NCBI GenBank assembly: GCA_002694955.1
Contig: NZNR01000111.1
Location: forward strand, 1 to 5,406
Direction of reading: 5' to 3'
DNA length: 5,406 bases
From: Planctomycetaceae bacterium
GTDB taxonomy: Bacteria; Planctomycetota; Planctomycetia; Pirellulales; UBA1268
The translations under genes and the position numbers were made by a program. Below the pieces are notes generated by a model. That model did no database searches and was not told the DNA's origin. It was given only the letters and a program-made list of their open reading frames with translations. Position 1 is the stretch's first letter, and each line of letters starts with the position of its first letter. Positions 1 through 5,406 of this stretch are shown piece after piece.

Positions 1-194
1 GATGTAATTAGCGTACCCAACGCAATGCTATGGACTGTGACAAACCGTTAACTGGTCAGAGTCCTAGATCAATCTGCCGTGACGACTGCCTCCCCCATCG
101 AATGATTTACTCAGAAGCGCCGTTTTAGCTAGCAGCCCTTTCAGCAAGCACCGGAAATTTACAACAGCACTCTAATCAATAATGAGATCTTCGA
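1..194. other. Region upstream of ispD with no supported gene
   Basis: No reading frame in this stretch can be supported as a gene. The + frame starting at base 1 is open for 16 codons until TAA at 49-51, which is chance length. The other two + frames close at 5-7 and 9-11. The - strand frames are interrupted at 8-10, 28-30 and 48-50. I found no convincing stem-loop followed by a T-run. The ispD promoter should lie here, and the A/T-rich stretch at about 156-183 is the likeliest place, but no pair of -35 and -10 boxes with normal spacing stands out. Confidence 0.5.
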
Positions 195-935
195 ATGGCT
201 AGCTTTGGAGTAGTTCTTGTAGCAGCTGGAAGAAGCAGCCGATTCAATGATTCAAATTACAAAAAGCCCTTCGCTCCACTGGCTGGACGTTCTGTCTGGT
301 TGCAAGCCGCAGAAAAATTCCTTGACCATGATGATGTGAAACAGGTTGTCATCGTCATCGCACCAGAAGACCGCGAGTACTTCTTGGAGAAATTCGGTGC
401 TGATATCGCATTTTTGGGTATTAAAGTTGCCGAGGGTGGAACACACAGATCAGACTCTGTTTTCAATGGTTTGGCTGCGTTGCAGGAAGAAATTGAATTT
501 GTCGCGATTCATGACGCCGCGCGACCCTGTCTCACAACCCAATGGATCGATAGTGTATTCAAAGCAGCAACTAAGACAGGAGCTGCTATCTTGGCAACCC
601 CCGTTGTCAGTACGCTCAAACGTGCAAATGAGCAGCGGTGCATCGCGGATACGGTTGACAGGACAAATCTCTGGGAGGCACAGACGCCACAAGTCTTCAG
701 GCGTACCCTGCTTCGCGAAGTCTTTGAAAAAGACACAGAGCGAACGGCGACAGACGAATCTCAAATGGTCGAGGCCGCAGGACATACCGTAACGCTTGTA
801 AGCAGCTCCCCAATGAATCTAAAAATCACAACAAAAGAAGATATTCGGCTCGCTGAACAGATTCTTAAAGTATTACCAAAGCCAGGCCTAAATAACCACG
901 CTCATCCCTTTTCTGGAAATGACATCTGGAGGTAA
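195..935 (+). CDS. ispD: 2-C-methyl-D-erythritol 4-phosphate cytidylyltransferase (IspD)
   Basis: This cytosolic enzyme joins CTP and 2-C-methyl-D-erythritol 4-phosphate to give CDP-methylerythritol and pyrophosphate, the third step of the MEP route to isoprenoid precursors. The 246 residues fit the family's size. The glycine-rich nucleotide loop is AAGRSSRF at residues 10-17, where R16 aligns with the E. coli catalytic Arg20. K24 in KKPF aligns with catalytic Lys27. Other family motifs are GGTHRSDSV (81-89), HDAARPC (106-112), the LW.AQTPQ.F block (159-168), TDE (186-188) and NLKIT (208-212), whose Lys is the usual substrate-binding residue. KKPF replaces the common PKQ-type sequence, which I associate with planctomycetes. 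About 20 residues after the core end in HPFSGNDIWR, a tail absent from E. coli IspD. The only nearby upstream ATG, at 182, is out of frame and soon stops, so 195 is the start; no clear Shine-Dalgarno sequence precedes it. tyrS follows after 18 bases. Confidence 0.97.
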   Translation: MASFGVVLVAAGRSSRFNDSNYKKPFAPLAGRSVWLQAAEKFLDHDDVKQVVIVIAPEDREYFLEKFGADIAFLGIKVAEGGTHRSDSVFNGLAALQEEIEFVAIHDAARPCLTTQWIDSVFKAATKTGAAILATPVVSTLKRANEQRCIADTVDRTNLWEAQTPQVFRRTLLREVFEKDTERTATDESQMVEAAGHTVTLVSSSPMNLKITTKEDIRLAEQILKVLPKPGLNNHAHPFSGNDIWR

Positions 936-953
936 TTCAACCGTTAGTGATCA

Positions 954-2237
954 ATGCCTATGTCCAAAAACCTCATTACTGAATTCACTGAACGCGGATT
1001 GGTACACCAGACGACAGATAACAACAGTCTGCACGAATGGCTGGCTACACCCGGACGGCGCATATACGCCGGTTTTGACCCGACTGCAGACAGTCTTCAC
1101 GTTGGACATCTTGTCGCCATTATTCTTCTCCGACGAGTCGCTCGCGCGGGACACGAACCTATTGCGCTCATTGGTGGTGCCACCGGAATGATTGGTGATC
1201 CAAGTGGGCGAAGCGAAGAAAGAAATCTTCTCTCACATGAGACACTAGCGGCAAATATTACAGCAGTCGGAAACCAAATAAAGGACCTCCTTGAATCAAC
1301 CAACCAGACTGTTCACATTGTCAACAATGCTGATTGGATGCGGGGGGTTGGCTATCTTGAATTCCTTCGTGATGTTGGCAAGCATGTTCCACTTTCCCAA
1401 ATGCTCGGCAAGGATTCAGTAAAAAGTCGCCTCGATCGTGAAGGTGGTCTGTCATACACCGAATTTAGTTACATGCTCCTGCAGGCATGGGACTTTGTCC
1501 ACCTCGCAGACGAATACAACTGTTGCGTCCAAATTGGAGGAAGTGACCAATGGGGCAACATCACAGCAGGTATCGAACTTGGACGACGATTACGCGGCCA
1601 CAATCTTCACGGAATTACCTGCCCACTTTTGACCAAGGCGGATGGGTCAAAAATGGGAAAAACTGCAAGTGGTGCGGTGTGGCTGGACCCATCACGAACG
1701 AGTCCATATCGTTTTTATCAGTACTGGATGAATCTGAGCGACACTGATGCCAAGACATGCTTATACCGGCTTACCGAACTGCCACTAGAGGAATGTGAAT
1801 CGCTTATAAAAGAGCAAGAGACGAATCCCGCCGCTAGAACGATCCAGCGACGGCTGGCAGAAGAACTAACTCAACTTGTCCATAGCTCTGATGGCCTCCA
1901 TTCTGCACAGCAAGCTACTGCCGCCTTTTTTGGCGCGGCAATTGACAATCTCACAGACGATGCGTTGACTGATATTTTCGCTGACGTTCCAAGCCATAAA
2001 TTCTCATTAATGGCACTCTCTGGTGATGGACTCTCTCTTGTAGAAGTGATGGCAGCCACGAAACTCGCAGCAAGTCGATCAGCAGCTCGTCGCACAATTG
2101 AACAAGGCGGAGCATACATCAACAACATAAGGGTATCTGATTCGACTTATCACATTAAAACTGCAGACTTGTCTGGACGAACAGCTATCGTGTTGCGATC
2201 CGGAAAGAAGTCATATGCCGTTGCCCGATTTGAATGA
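954..2237 (+). CDS. tyrS: Tyrosyl-tRNA synthetase (tyrosine--tRNA ligase)
   Basis: This class I aminoacyl-tRNA synthetase activates tyrosine with ATP and loads it onto tRNA(Tyr) in the cytosol. The 427 residues match the bacterial TyrRS length. The Rossmann catalytic core carries YAGFDPTADSLHVGH (38-52), which includes the HIGH-type signature HVGH, then GDPSGR (81-86), the tyrosine-pocket helix with Y173, Q177 and D180, and GGSDQWGN (195-202). The KMSKS loop appears as KMGKT (233-237) followed by SGAVWL, a normal variant in this family. The C-terminal S4-type RNA-binding domain lies at about 361-427 (AASRSAARRTIEQGGAYIN). An in-frame stop at 948-950 limits the start to 954 or the second Met at 960. 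A GGAGG at 928-932 overlaps the end of ispD but is 21 bases from the ATG, too far for normal pairing. The 18-base gap to ispD suggests co-transcription. All active-site motifs are intact. Confidence 0.98.
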   Translation: MPMSKNLITEFTERGLVHQTTDNNSLHEWLATPGRRIYAGFDPTADSLHVGHLVAIILLRRVARAGHEPIALIGGATGMIGDPSGRSEERNLLSHETLAANITAVGNQIKDLLESTNQTVHIVNNADWMRGVGYLEFLRDVGKHVPLSQMLGKDSVKSRLDREGGLSYTEFSYMLLQAWDFVHLADEYNCCVQIGGSDQWGNITAGIELGRRLRGHNLHGITCPLLTKADGSKMGKTASGAVWLDPSRTSPYRFYQYWMNLSDTDAKTCLYRLTELPLEECESLIKEQETNPAARTIQRRLAEELTQLVHSSDGLHSAQQATAAFFGAAIDNLTDDALTDIFADVPSHKFSLMALSGDGLSLVEVMAATKLAASRSAARRTIEQGGAYINNIRVSDSTYHIKTADLSGRTAIVLRSGKKSYAVARFE

Positions 2238-2300
2238 AAAGCAGCACCTGTAGACACTGCACAGTTCATGACAAATTTTTGAATAAAAAACACACGTACC

Positions 2301-2307
2301 AAAGGAG
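2301..2307 (+). promoter_or_regulatory. Strong ribosome binding site for the small exported protein gene
   Basis: AAAGGAG lies 6 bases before GTG (2314-2316) and 9 bases before the ATG directly after it (2317-2319). Both spacings work, so the start could be either codon and the products differ by one residue. This is the clearest Shine-Dalgarno sequence in the window. It supports the reality of a short gene that would otherwise be doubtful. Confidence 0.7.
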
Positions 2308-2313
2308 CATCTT

Positions 2314-2637
2314 GTGATGTCATCAAGTAAGTTGGCCATCCTTATTACTTTGGCATTTCTGACGACTCTCCTGACAAGCCTCACCCATGCCGATGTTTCT
2401 CGAAAAAATGAAGAAATATCATTGAAAGACCGGCTCGTCACCGGCCTGCGTGCGACAAGACCTGAAGAAGTACAGTATTGTGAACGAGTTGCAAACGCTG
2501 CCCGCAGTGGGAAACTACCGGCGAAAATTGTTGACTCAACGTACTTTTGGGCCACGGCAAAAAAAGTGGACTACCCGCTCCCTGCTTTTGCAAAAGCCCT
2601 TGAACTGCAATGCCAAAGGCTTGGTATTACTTGGTAA
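2314..2637 (+). CDS. Small exported protein of unknown function
   Basis: I cannot name a function for this 107-residue protein. The N-terminus is a classical Sec signal peptide: a short polar start with Lys6, a hydrophobic core at residues 7-23, and a likely signal peptidase I cut after T-H-A at residue 26. The mature protein would have about 81 residues and be exported across the cytoplasmic membrane. It is charged and probably helical, with two cysteines (56 and 100) that could form a disulfide. The segment LPAKIVDSTYFWATAKKVDYPLP (about 68-90) looks like the conserved core; I recall similar 'LVDSTFLWAR'-type small proteins from planctomycetes, but this is memory and not a search. The start is GTG at 2314, or ATG at 2317, behind a good ribosome binding site. 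It follows tyrS by 76 bases without an obvious terminator, and its 3' end overlaps the convergent membrane protein gene by 11 bases. Confidence 0.8.
   Translation: MMSSSKLAILITLAFLTTLLTSLTHADVSRKNEEISLKDRLVTGLRATRPEEVQYCERVANAARSGKLPAKIVDSTYFWATAKKVDYPLPAFAKALELQCQRLGITW
2627..2637. other. Convergent 3' overlap carrying both stop codons
   Basis: The 11-base sequence TTACTTGGTAA holds TAA for the + strand exported protein (2635-2637) and, as TTA read on the opposite strand, TAA for the membrane protein (2627-2629). The segment is nearly its own reverse complement (TTACCAAGTAA). There is no room for a terminator between the two genes, so each transcript probably runs into the other gene and the mRNAs would be complementary at their 3' ends. 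Confidence 0.85.
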
Positions 2638-4264
2638 AACCACCTGGACTCCTGTCGTCTACACGTTGATTTTCGATGGGCAACTTCATCACTGCATAGT
2701 GTGAATTTTGATATATCGCCTCTGGTGCGTCGGGTATCGCACCAAAACTATTTCGTGGAGCGACAACAAAGTCAGCACCATAAACATCTGCCACTCTGTT
2801 CAGCCGTGGCACGCCCAGAACACATGTGCTTCGAGACATATTATTGATTGTCCCATCGTATGAGTAGCAATCAATAATCCGCTGTCGCCATTCCAGAATT
2901 GAAACTGGGTCTTGGGGCACATTTTTCCAAGCAACAACCTCTGATCGTTGTGCCCGCCAAAGAAAACTTGACGCGCCACGTGGTGTTAAAAAACAGGCTG
3001 TTGGGGATGTCTCTTCTTGAATCCACTGACAAACATCTACCCACGAATCAACGGCACTGAGTTTGTCACCTCGCGAAACACAATCCTCAGCGAGTACTGG
3101 CCAATGCTTCAACTGAACAAAGGAATCGCATACGAAAAAGGCAAACACGGCCGCAACCAAGCCAATTCTCCTGAAAGAAGGTTGATCGCTTAGTTCAATC
3201 CCGCGTGCTGAAAAAAGAAACTGAGTGAGCAGGACACAAAGTCCTAGAGGAACAAGGCCATCAGCTAGTCGGAACCAGTAGAAACGCAGTATTCCATACA
3301 CCAAGGACGGAGCAACTGGTTCAAACAAACTCAATACAAATCCAACGAAAGAGATCGTTAGAGCAGCTAGCACAACTATTAAACCTCGTAATCGCTTTGC
3401 TTCATACGGCAAGGACACATAAAGACATCCACAAAACATGATTGCAAGGAGATGCCTGGCAACGAGGGACTCCTGGAATGTCCGGGGAAGGAGATGATGT
3501 GGCAACCGATCCACCACGTAAACAGCAGCTGCCTGACTACGAATAACAGAAGGCACCCCGCTGGAGATTTGTGAGGCCGGCCATAAGCCAACAAGTGCCA
3601 GGCATGCGCCCCCGAGGACACAGGCTAGAACGAGTGGCTTCAATGAATTGATTCGTGCCGATTTTCTTACAACGTCTCCAAATACGATGAGGCCAATGAC
3701 AATCATCATCCACCCACCCACCAAGGGATGGAAGGCCGTTGCCACTCCACTCAACAGCCACGCGAAGGCCCAACGACCACGAACAGCCTCACTCCACGCA
3801 GCCAAGACAAGAGCCCATGCAAAAACTTTCGCTTCACACCCTCCGATTAGCCATTCTCCAGCCATGGTGGTGTAGCGGACCGCTAAAGAAAAAATGACTG
3901 CCGCAACTAGACGATGCACACAAGAGGGTAGAAGAGGGATAACCGCATGTCGGAGGCCTAATGCTAATGCTAGCCAACCAGCCCATCTCCCCACCCATGC
4001 TGCTGTAGAAAGCGAAACGGACGCTGCAAGAGGACCAAGGAGATAGAAAAAGAGCCCATGCGCCTCTCCTGAATTGAGAAAAAAATCGTTCCCACACCAT
4101 TCCGGATTGAACGAGTGACGTGCTTTTGCCAGATAATACCCTTCGTTCACATCAGGTGCCGGCCATGCTCCAGCCATCGCAAAAATGGCGGTAAATGCGA
4201 ATACTTCAATTACTGCAAAAAGCAATGACTTCATCGTCTGGTGGCGAGTTCCTTCTCCTTGCAT
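2627..4264 (-). CDS. Large polytopic membrane protein, DUF6798-like, possibly GT-C fold
   Basis: This 545-residue protein has no function I can assign. Residues 12-33 form the first membrane segment, and roughly nine to eleven more follow to about residue 382 (for example 117-131, 143-160, 180-197, 209-228, 292-314, 366-382). The last 155 residues are soluble and probably extracytoplasmic. After the first helix comes PDVNE (37-41), then KARHSFNPEWCGNDFFL (47-63). An acidic motif in the first outer loop is typical of GT-C glycosyltransferases using lipid-linked sugars, and GGCEAKVFAWAL (141-152) also fits that architecture. The C-terminal part has FLTPRGASSFLWRAQR (425-440). From memory this matches planctomycete proteins labelled DUF6798; the transferase idea is inference. 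The start could be Met1 (4264) or Met11 (4232-4234), where the hydrophobic sequence begins; an A/G-rich GGAGAAGGA within codons 3-5 lies about 15 bases before Met11. The gene is divergent from the lyase and convergent with the exported protein gene. Confidence 0.9.
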   Translation of the reverse strand: MQGEGTRHQTMKSLLFAVIEVFAFTAIFAMAGAWPAPDVNEGYYLAKARHSFNPEWCGNDFFLNSGEAHGLFFYLLGPLAASVSLSTAAWVGRWAGWLALALGLRHAVIPLLPSCVHRLVAAVIFSLAVRYTTMAGEWLIGGCEAKVFAWALVLAAWSEAVRGRWAFAWLLSGVATAFHPLVGGWMMIVIGLIVFGDVVRKSARINSLKPLVLACVLGGACLALVGLWPASQISSGVPSVIRSQAAAVYVVDRLPHHLLPRTFQESLVARHLLAIMFCGCLYVSLPYEAKRLRGLIVVLAALTISFVGFVLSLFEPVAPSLVYGILRFYWFRLADGLVPLGLCVLLTQFLFSARGIELSDQPSFRRIGLVAAVFAFFVCDSFVQLKHWPVLAEDCVSRGDKLSAVDSWVDVCQWIQEETSPTACFLTPRGASSFLWRAQRSEVVAWKNVPQDPVSILEWRQRIIDCYSYDGTINNMSRSTCVLGVPRLNRVADVYGADFVVAPRNSFGAIPDAPEAIYQNSHYAVMKLPIENQRVDDRSPGGFTK

Positions 4265-4333
4265 ATTAAGCCATCTTCAACCTTTTGGTGCCATGCTGAC
4301 AAATGTCCTACAGCCAATATGCCAGCCATTACG

Positions 4334-4363
4334 TTACGCTTACAAGCCTAGGGTTTTTATATT
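4334..4363 (+). promoter_or_regulatory. Candidate sigma70-type promoter for the lyase gene
   Basis: TTACGC (4334-4339) and TATATT (4358-4363) are separated by 18 bases and resemble -35 and -10 boxes. Transcription would start near 4370, leaving an untranslated leader of about 16 bases before the ATG at 4386. The site is in the 121-base spacer between two divergent genes, where a promoter is expected. The -10 box is good and the -35 box is poor. On the other strand, TTGTAA (4345-4340) and CATATT (4321-4316), also 18 bases apart, are a weaker candidate for the membrane protein gene. Confidence 0.35.
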
Positions 4364-4367
4364 CCTC

Positions 4368-4377
4368 ACTCGCGAGT
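4368..4377. promoter_or_regulatory. Perfect 10-base palindrome at the predicted transcription start
   Basis: ACTCGCGAGT is identical to its reverse complement. It sits between the candidate -10 box and the lyase start codon and covers the predicted transcription start, where a bound repressor would block initiation. A 10-base palindrome arises by chance about once per kilobase, so an operator role is only a suggestion based on position. Confidence 0.25.
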
Positions 4378-4385
4378 ACACGCAG

Positions 4386-5285
4386 ATGGATGAAAAGAAA
4401 ACGCCCGTTCACGTCGGCAAGAGTGGGAAGAAACTCCTCGCATCACTGAAAAACAGTCCGATAGCGATTATTGGGGCACCTTTTCCATTGGCAGCGAGAG
4501 CGATTGAACGACACAGTTTTCCAGCGGTGTATCTTTCTGGGGCCGCACTGTCAGCAGGACTGCTGGGGATTCCTGACATTGGGCTTATTCCATTTGAAAT
4601 ATTAGAGCAACAAACGTTTCAGCTAGCAAAAAGTGTCACCATACCTGTCATTGTTGATGCTGACACGGGATATGGTGACATCGATACAATCCCAAACAAC
4701 TTCTCCCGACTCGAAGCCGCAGGAGCAGCTGCAATTCAAATTGAAGACCAAGCAACCGATAGACGATGCGGTCATCTTGATTACAAGCAGGTCGTTTCGC
4801 AGAAAGAAATGACTGAAAGAATTCGTGCTGCCTGTGAAGGACGCCAATCGACTGATACGGTCATTATTGCTCGGACCGATTCTCGTGGTGTCACCTCCAT
4901 GAAAGACTGCCTGTCCCGAATGGAGGCCTACCACGACGCTGGGGCTGACTGGCTTTTCCCAGAAGCCCTACAAAGTAGAGAGGAGTTTTCTGAAGCAGGG
5001 GAACTCCTGAAAAAGCTTAATTTGCCTGGAGTTGCAAACATGACCGAGTTTGGCAAGAGTCCTCTTTTATCTCGTGGAGAGTTGCGTGATCTTGGATTTG
5101 CGGCTGTGCTCTACCCCGTCACCCTTCTCCGGCTGGCAATGAAAGCAATTGAACTTGGTCTTGATGTTCTTGCTGAGAAGGAATGCCAAGAGCCTCTTCT
5201 TGACTTCATGCAAACGCGAGAACAGCTCTATGACTTACTAGGCTATGTACCCTCAGATCCTCGTGGCAATCCTCCACTTGCATAG
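4386..5285 (+). CDS. prpB: Methylisocitrate lyase-like enzyme of the ICL/PEP mutase superfamily
   Basis: This enzyme probably splits 2-methylisocitrate into pyruvate and succinate, the last step of the cytosolic methylcitrate cycle that disposes of propionyl-CoA. The 299 residues are close to E. coli PrpB. Family features in order are YLSGAALSAGLLGIPDIGL (49-67), the Mg-binding VDADTGYGD (90-98), IEDQ (119-122), catalytic Cys128 in RRCGHLDYK (126-134), IIARTD (160-165), LFPEA (190-194) and NMTEFGKSPL (218-227); the C-terminal MQTR.QLYDLLGY (275-287) also matches PrpB. The first signature residue, normally Lys (K[KR]CGH), is Arg126, and Tyr133 precedes Lys134. The frame is open back to ATG 4185, but that extension of 67 codons covers the start of the divergent membrane protein and has no lyase-like sequence, so ATG 4386 is preferred. 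No good Shine-Dalgarno sequence precedes it. Other superfamily members, such as dimethylmalate lyase or oxaloacetate hydrolase, are possible but fit less well. Confidence 0.9.
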   Translation: MDEKKTPVHVGKSGKKLLASLKNSPIAIIGAPFPLAARAIERHSFPAVYLSGAALSAGLLGIPDIGLIPFEILEQQTFQLAKSVTIPVIVDADTGYGDIDTIPNNFSRLEAAGAAAIQIEDQATDRRCGHLDYKQVVSQKEMTERIRAACEGRQSTDTVIIARTDSRGVTSMKDCLSRMEAYHDAGADWLFPEALQSREEFSEAGELLKKLNLPGVANMTEFGKSPLLSRGELRDLGFAAVLYPVTLLRLAMKAIELGLDVLAEKECQEPLLDFMQTREQLYDLLGYVPSDPRGNPPLA

Positions 5286-5370
5286 CACACCGACTACACG
5301 CAACTTAACGTCTCCTTTTATCCGGCATAACACAAACGCTTCGCTATTATTTGGATACAGAACTGCACAC

Positions 5371-5406
5371 ATGCCTCATTCATCATCTGATCAAAAAGAC
5401 GCTGCA
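5371..5406 (+). CDS. Start of a possible next gene, cut by the window end
   Basis: An ATG at 5371 opens a frame that runs without a stop to the window edge, giving only 12 residues (MPHSSSDQKDAA). A polar, Ser-rich start followed by charged residues is ordinary for a cytosolic protein. It lies 85 bases after the lyase stop, on the same strand, with only a weak GGAT at 5353-5356 as a possible ribosome binding site. From the neighbour one would guess another methylcitrate-cycle gene (prpC or prpD type), but nothing in these 12 residues shows that. Confidence 0.4.
   Translation, partial: MPHSSSDQKDAA

Noticed and set aside
1..51. Open frame from the window edge ending DVISVPNAMLWTVTNR, slightly like the VPN...N stretch of MscS channels
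   Set aside because: Sixteen stop-free codons are expected by chance, and MscS proteins continue well past that motif, so a gene ending here is not supported.
44..56. ACCGTTAACTGGT as a candidate inverted repeat
   Set aside because: Only the central GTTAAC is a true palindrome; the flanks mismatch and there is no loop, so it is chance-level.
346..792. 148-codon + frame inside ispD, and several - strand frames over the same region
   Set aside because: These are out-of-frame shadows of ispD with no recognisable motif; the ispD frame carries all catalytic signatures.
919..1191. 90-codon + frame bridging the ispD-tyrS junction
   Set aside because: It overlaps the tyrS catalytic core in another frame and its sequence is low-quality and motif-free, although GGAGG is nearby.
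2238..2313. Possible terminator or promoter between tyrS and the exported protein gene
   Set aside because: Only 4-base stems (GCAG...CTGC, CTGT...ACAG) can form, with no fitting T-run, and no -35/-10 pair has normal spacing.
2211..2555. 114-codon - strand frame over the small exported protein gene
   Set aside because: The + strand frame has a signal peptide and a good ribosome binding site; the antisense frame has neither and also overlaps the tyrS end.
5286..5370. Possible terminator after the lyase gene
   Set aside because: No stem of useful length precedes the short T-run near 5314; nothing stable could be drawn.

Overview
The window is a densely packed chromosomal segment, most likely from a planctomycete, probably of the Pirellulaceae/Rhodopirellula type and with balanced rather than high G+C. 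This placement is inferred from three things. The IspD has a KKPF motif where most bacteria have PKQ-like residues. There is a small secreted protein of a style I associate with planctomycetes. There is also a large membrane protein whose motifs (PDVNE near the N-terminus, a C-terminal PRG..SFLWRAQR segment) I recall from planctomycete proteins of unknown function. No alignment was run, so the assignment is a judgement.

Layout. Positions 1-194 hold no supported gene. Three genes follow on the + strand. The first is ispD (195-935, MEP-pathway cytidylyltransferase for isoprenoid precursors). The second is tyrS (954-2237, tyrosyl-tRNA synthetase), only 18 bases further on and probably co-transcribed. 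The third is a GTG-started gene for an unknown small exported protein (2314-2637) with a strong ribosome binding site. Facing them on the - strand is a 545-residue multi-spanning membrane protein (4264-2627), whose stop codon overlaps the end of the small exported gene by 11 bases. A 121-base divergent spacer then separates it from a + strand methylisocitrate lyase gene (prpB-like, best start 4386, end 5285). The last 36 bases appear to begin another + strand gene.

How the genes relate. ispD and tyrS are unrelated housekeeping functions sharing a probable transcript. The lyase implies propionyl-CoA disposal by the methylcitrate cycle, and the cut-off gene after it might belong to the same pathway, but too little of it is visible to say. 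The membrane protein and the small exported protein are the only two genes of unknown function.

I see no mobile element, CRISPR array, RNA gene, phage gene or defence cassette. Nothing here supports a dramatic new system. The points worth a second look are a changed residue in the lyase signature, a perfect palindrome at its promoter, the shared stop-codon overlap, and the two unknown proteins.
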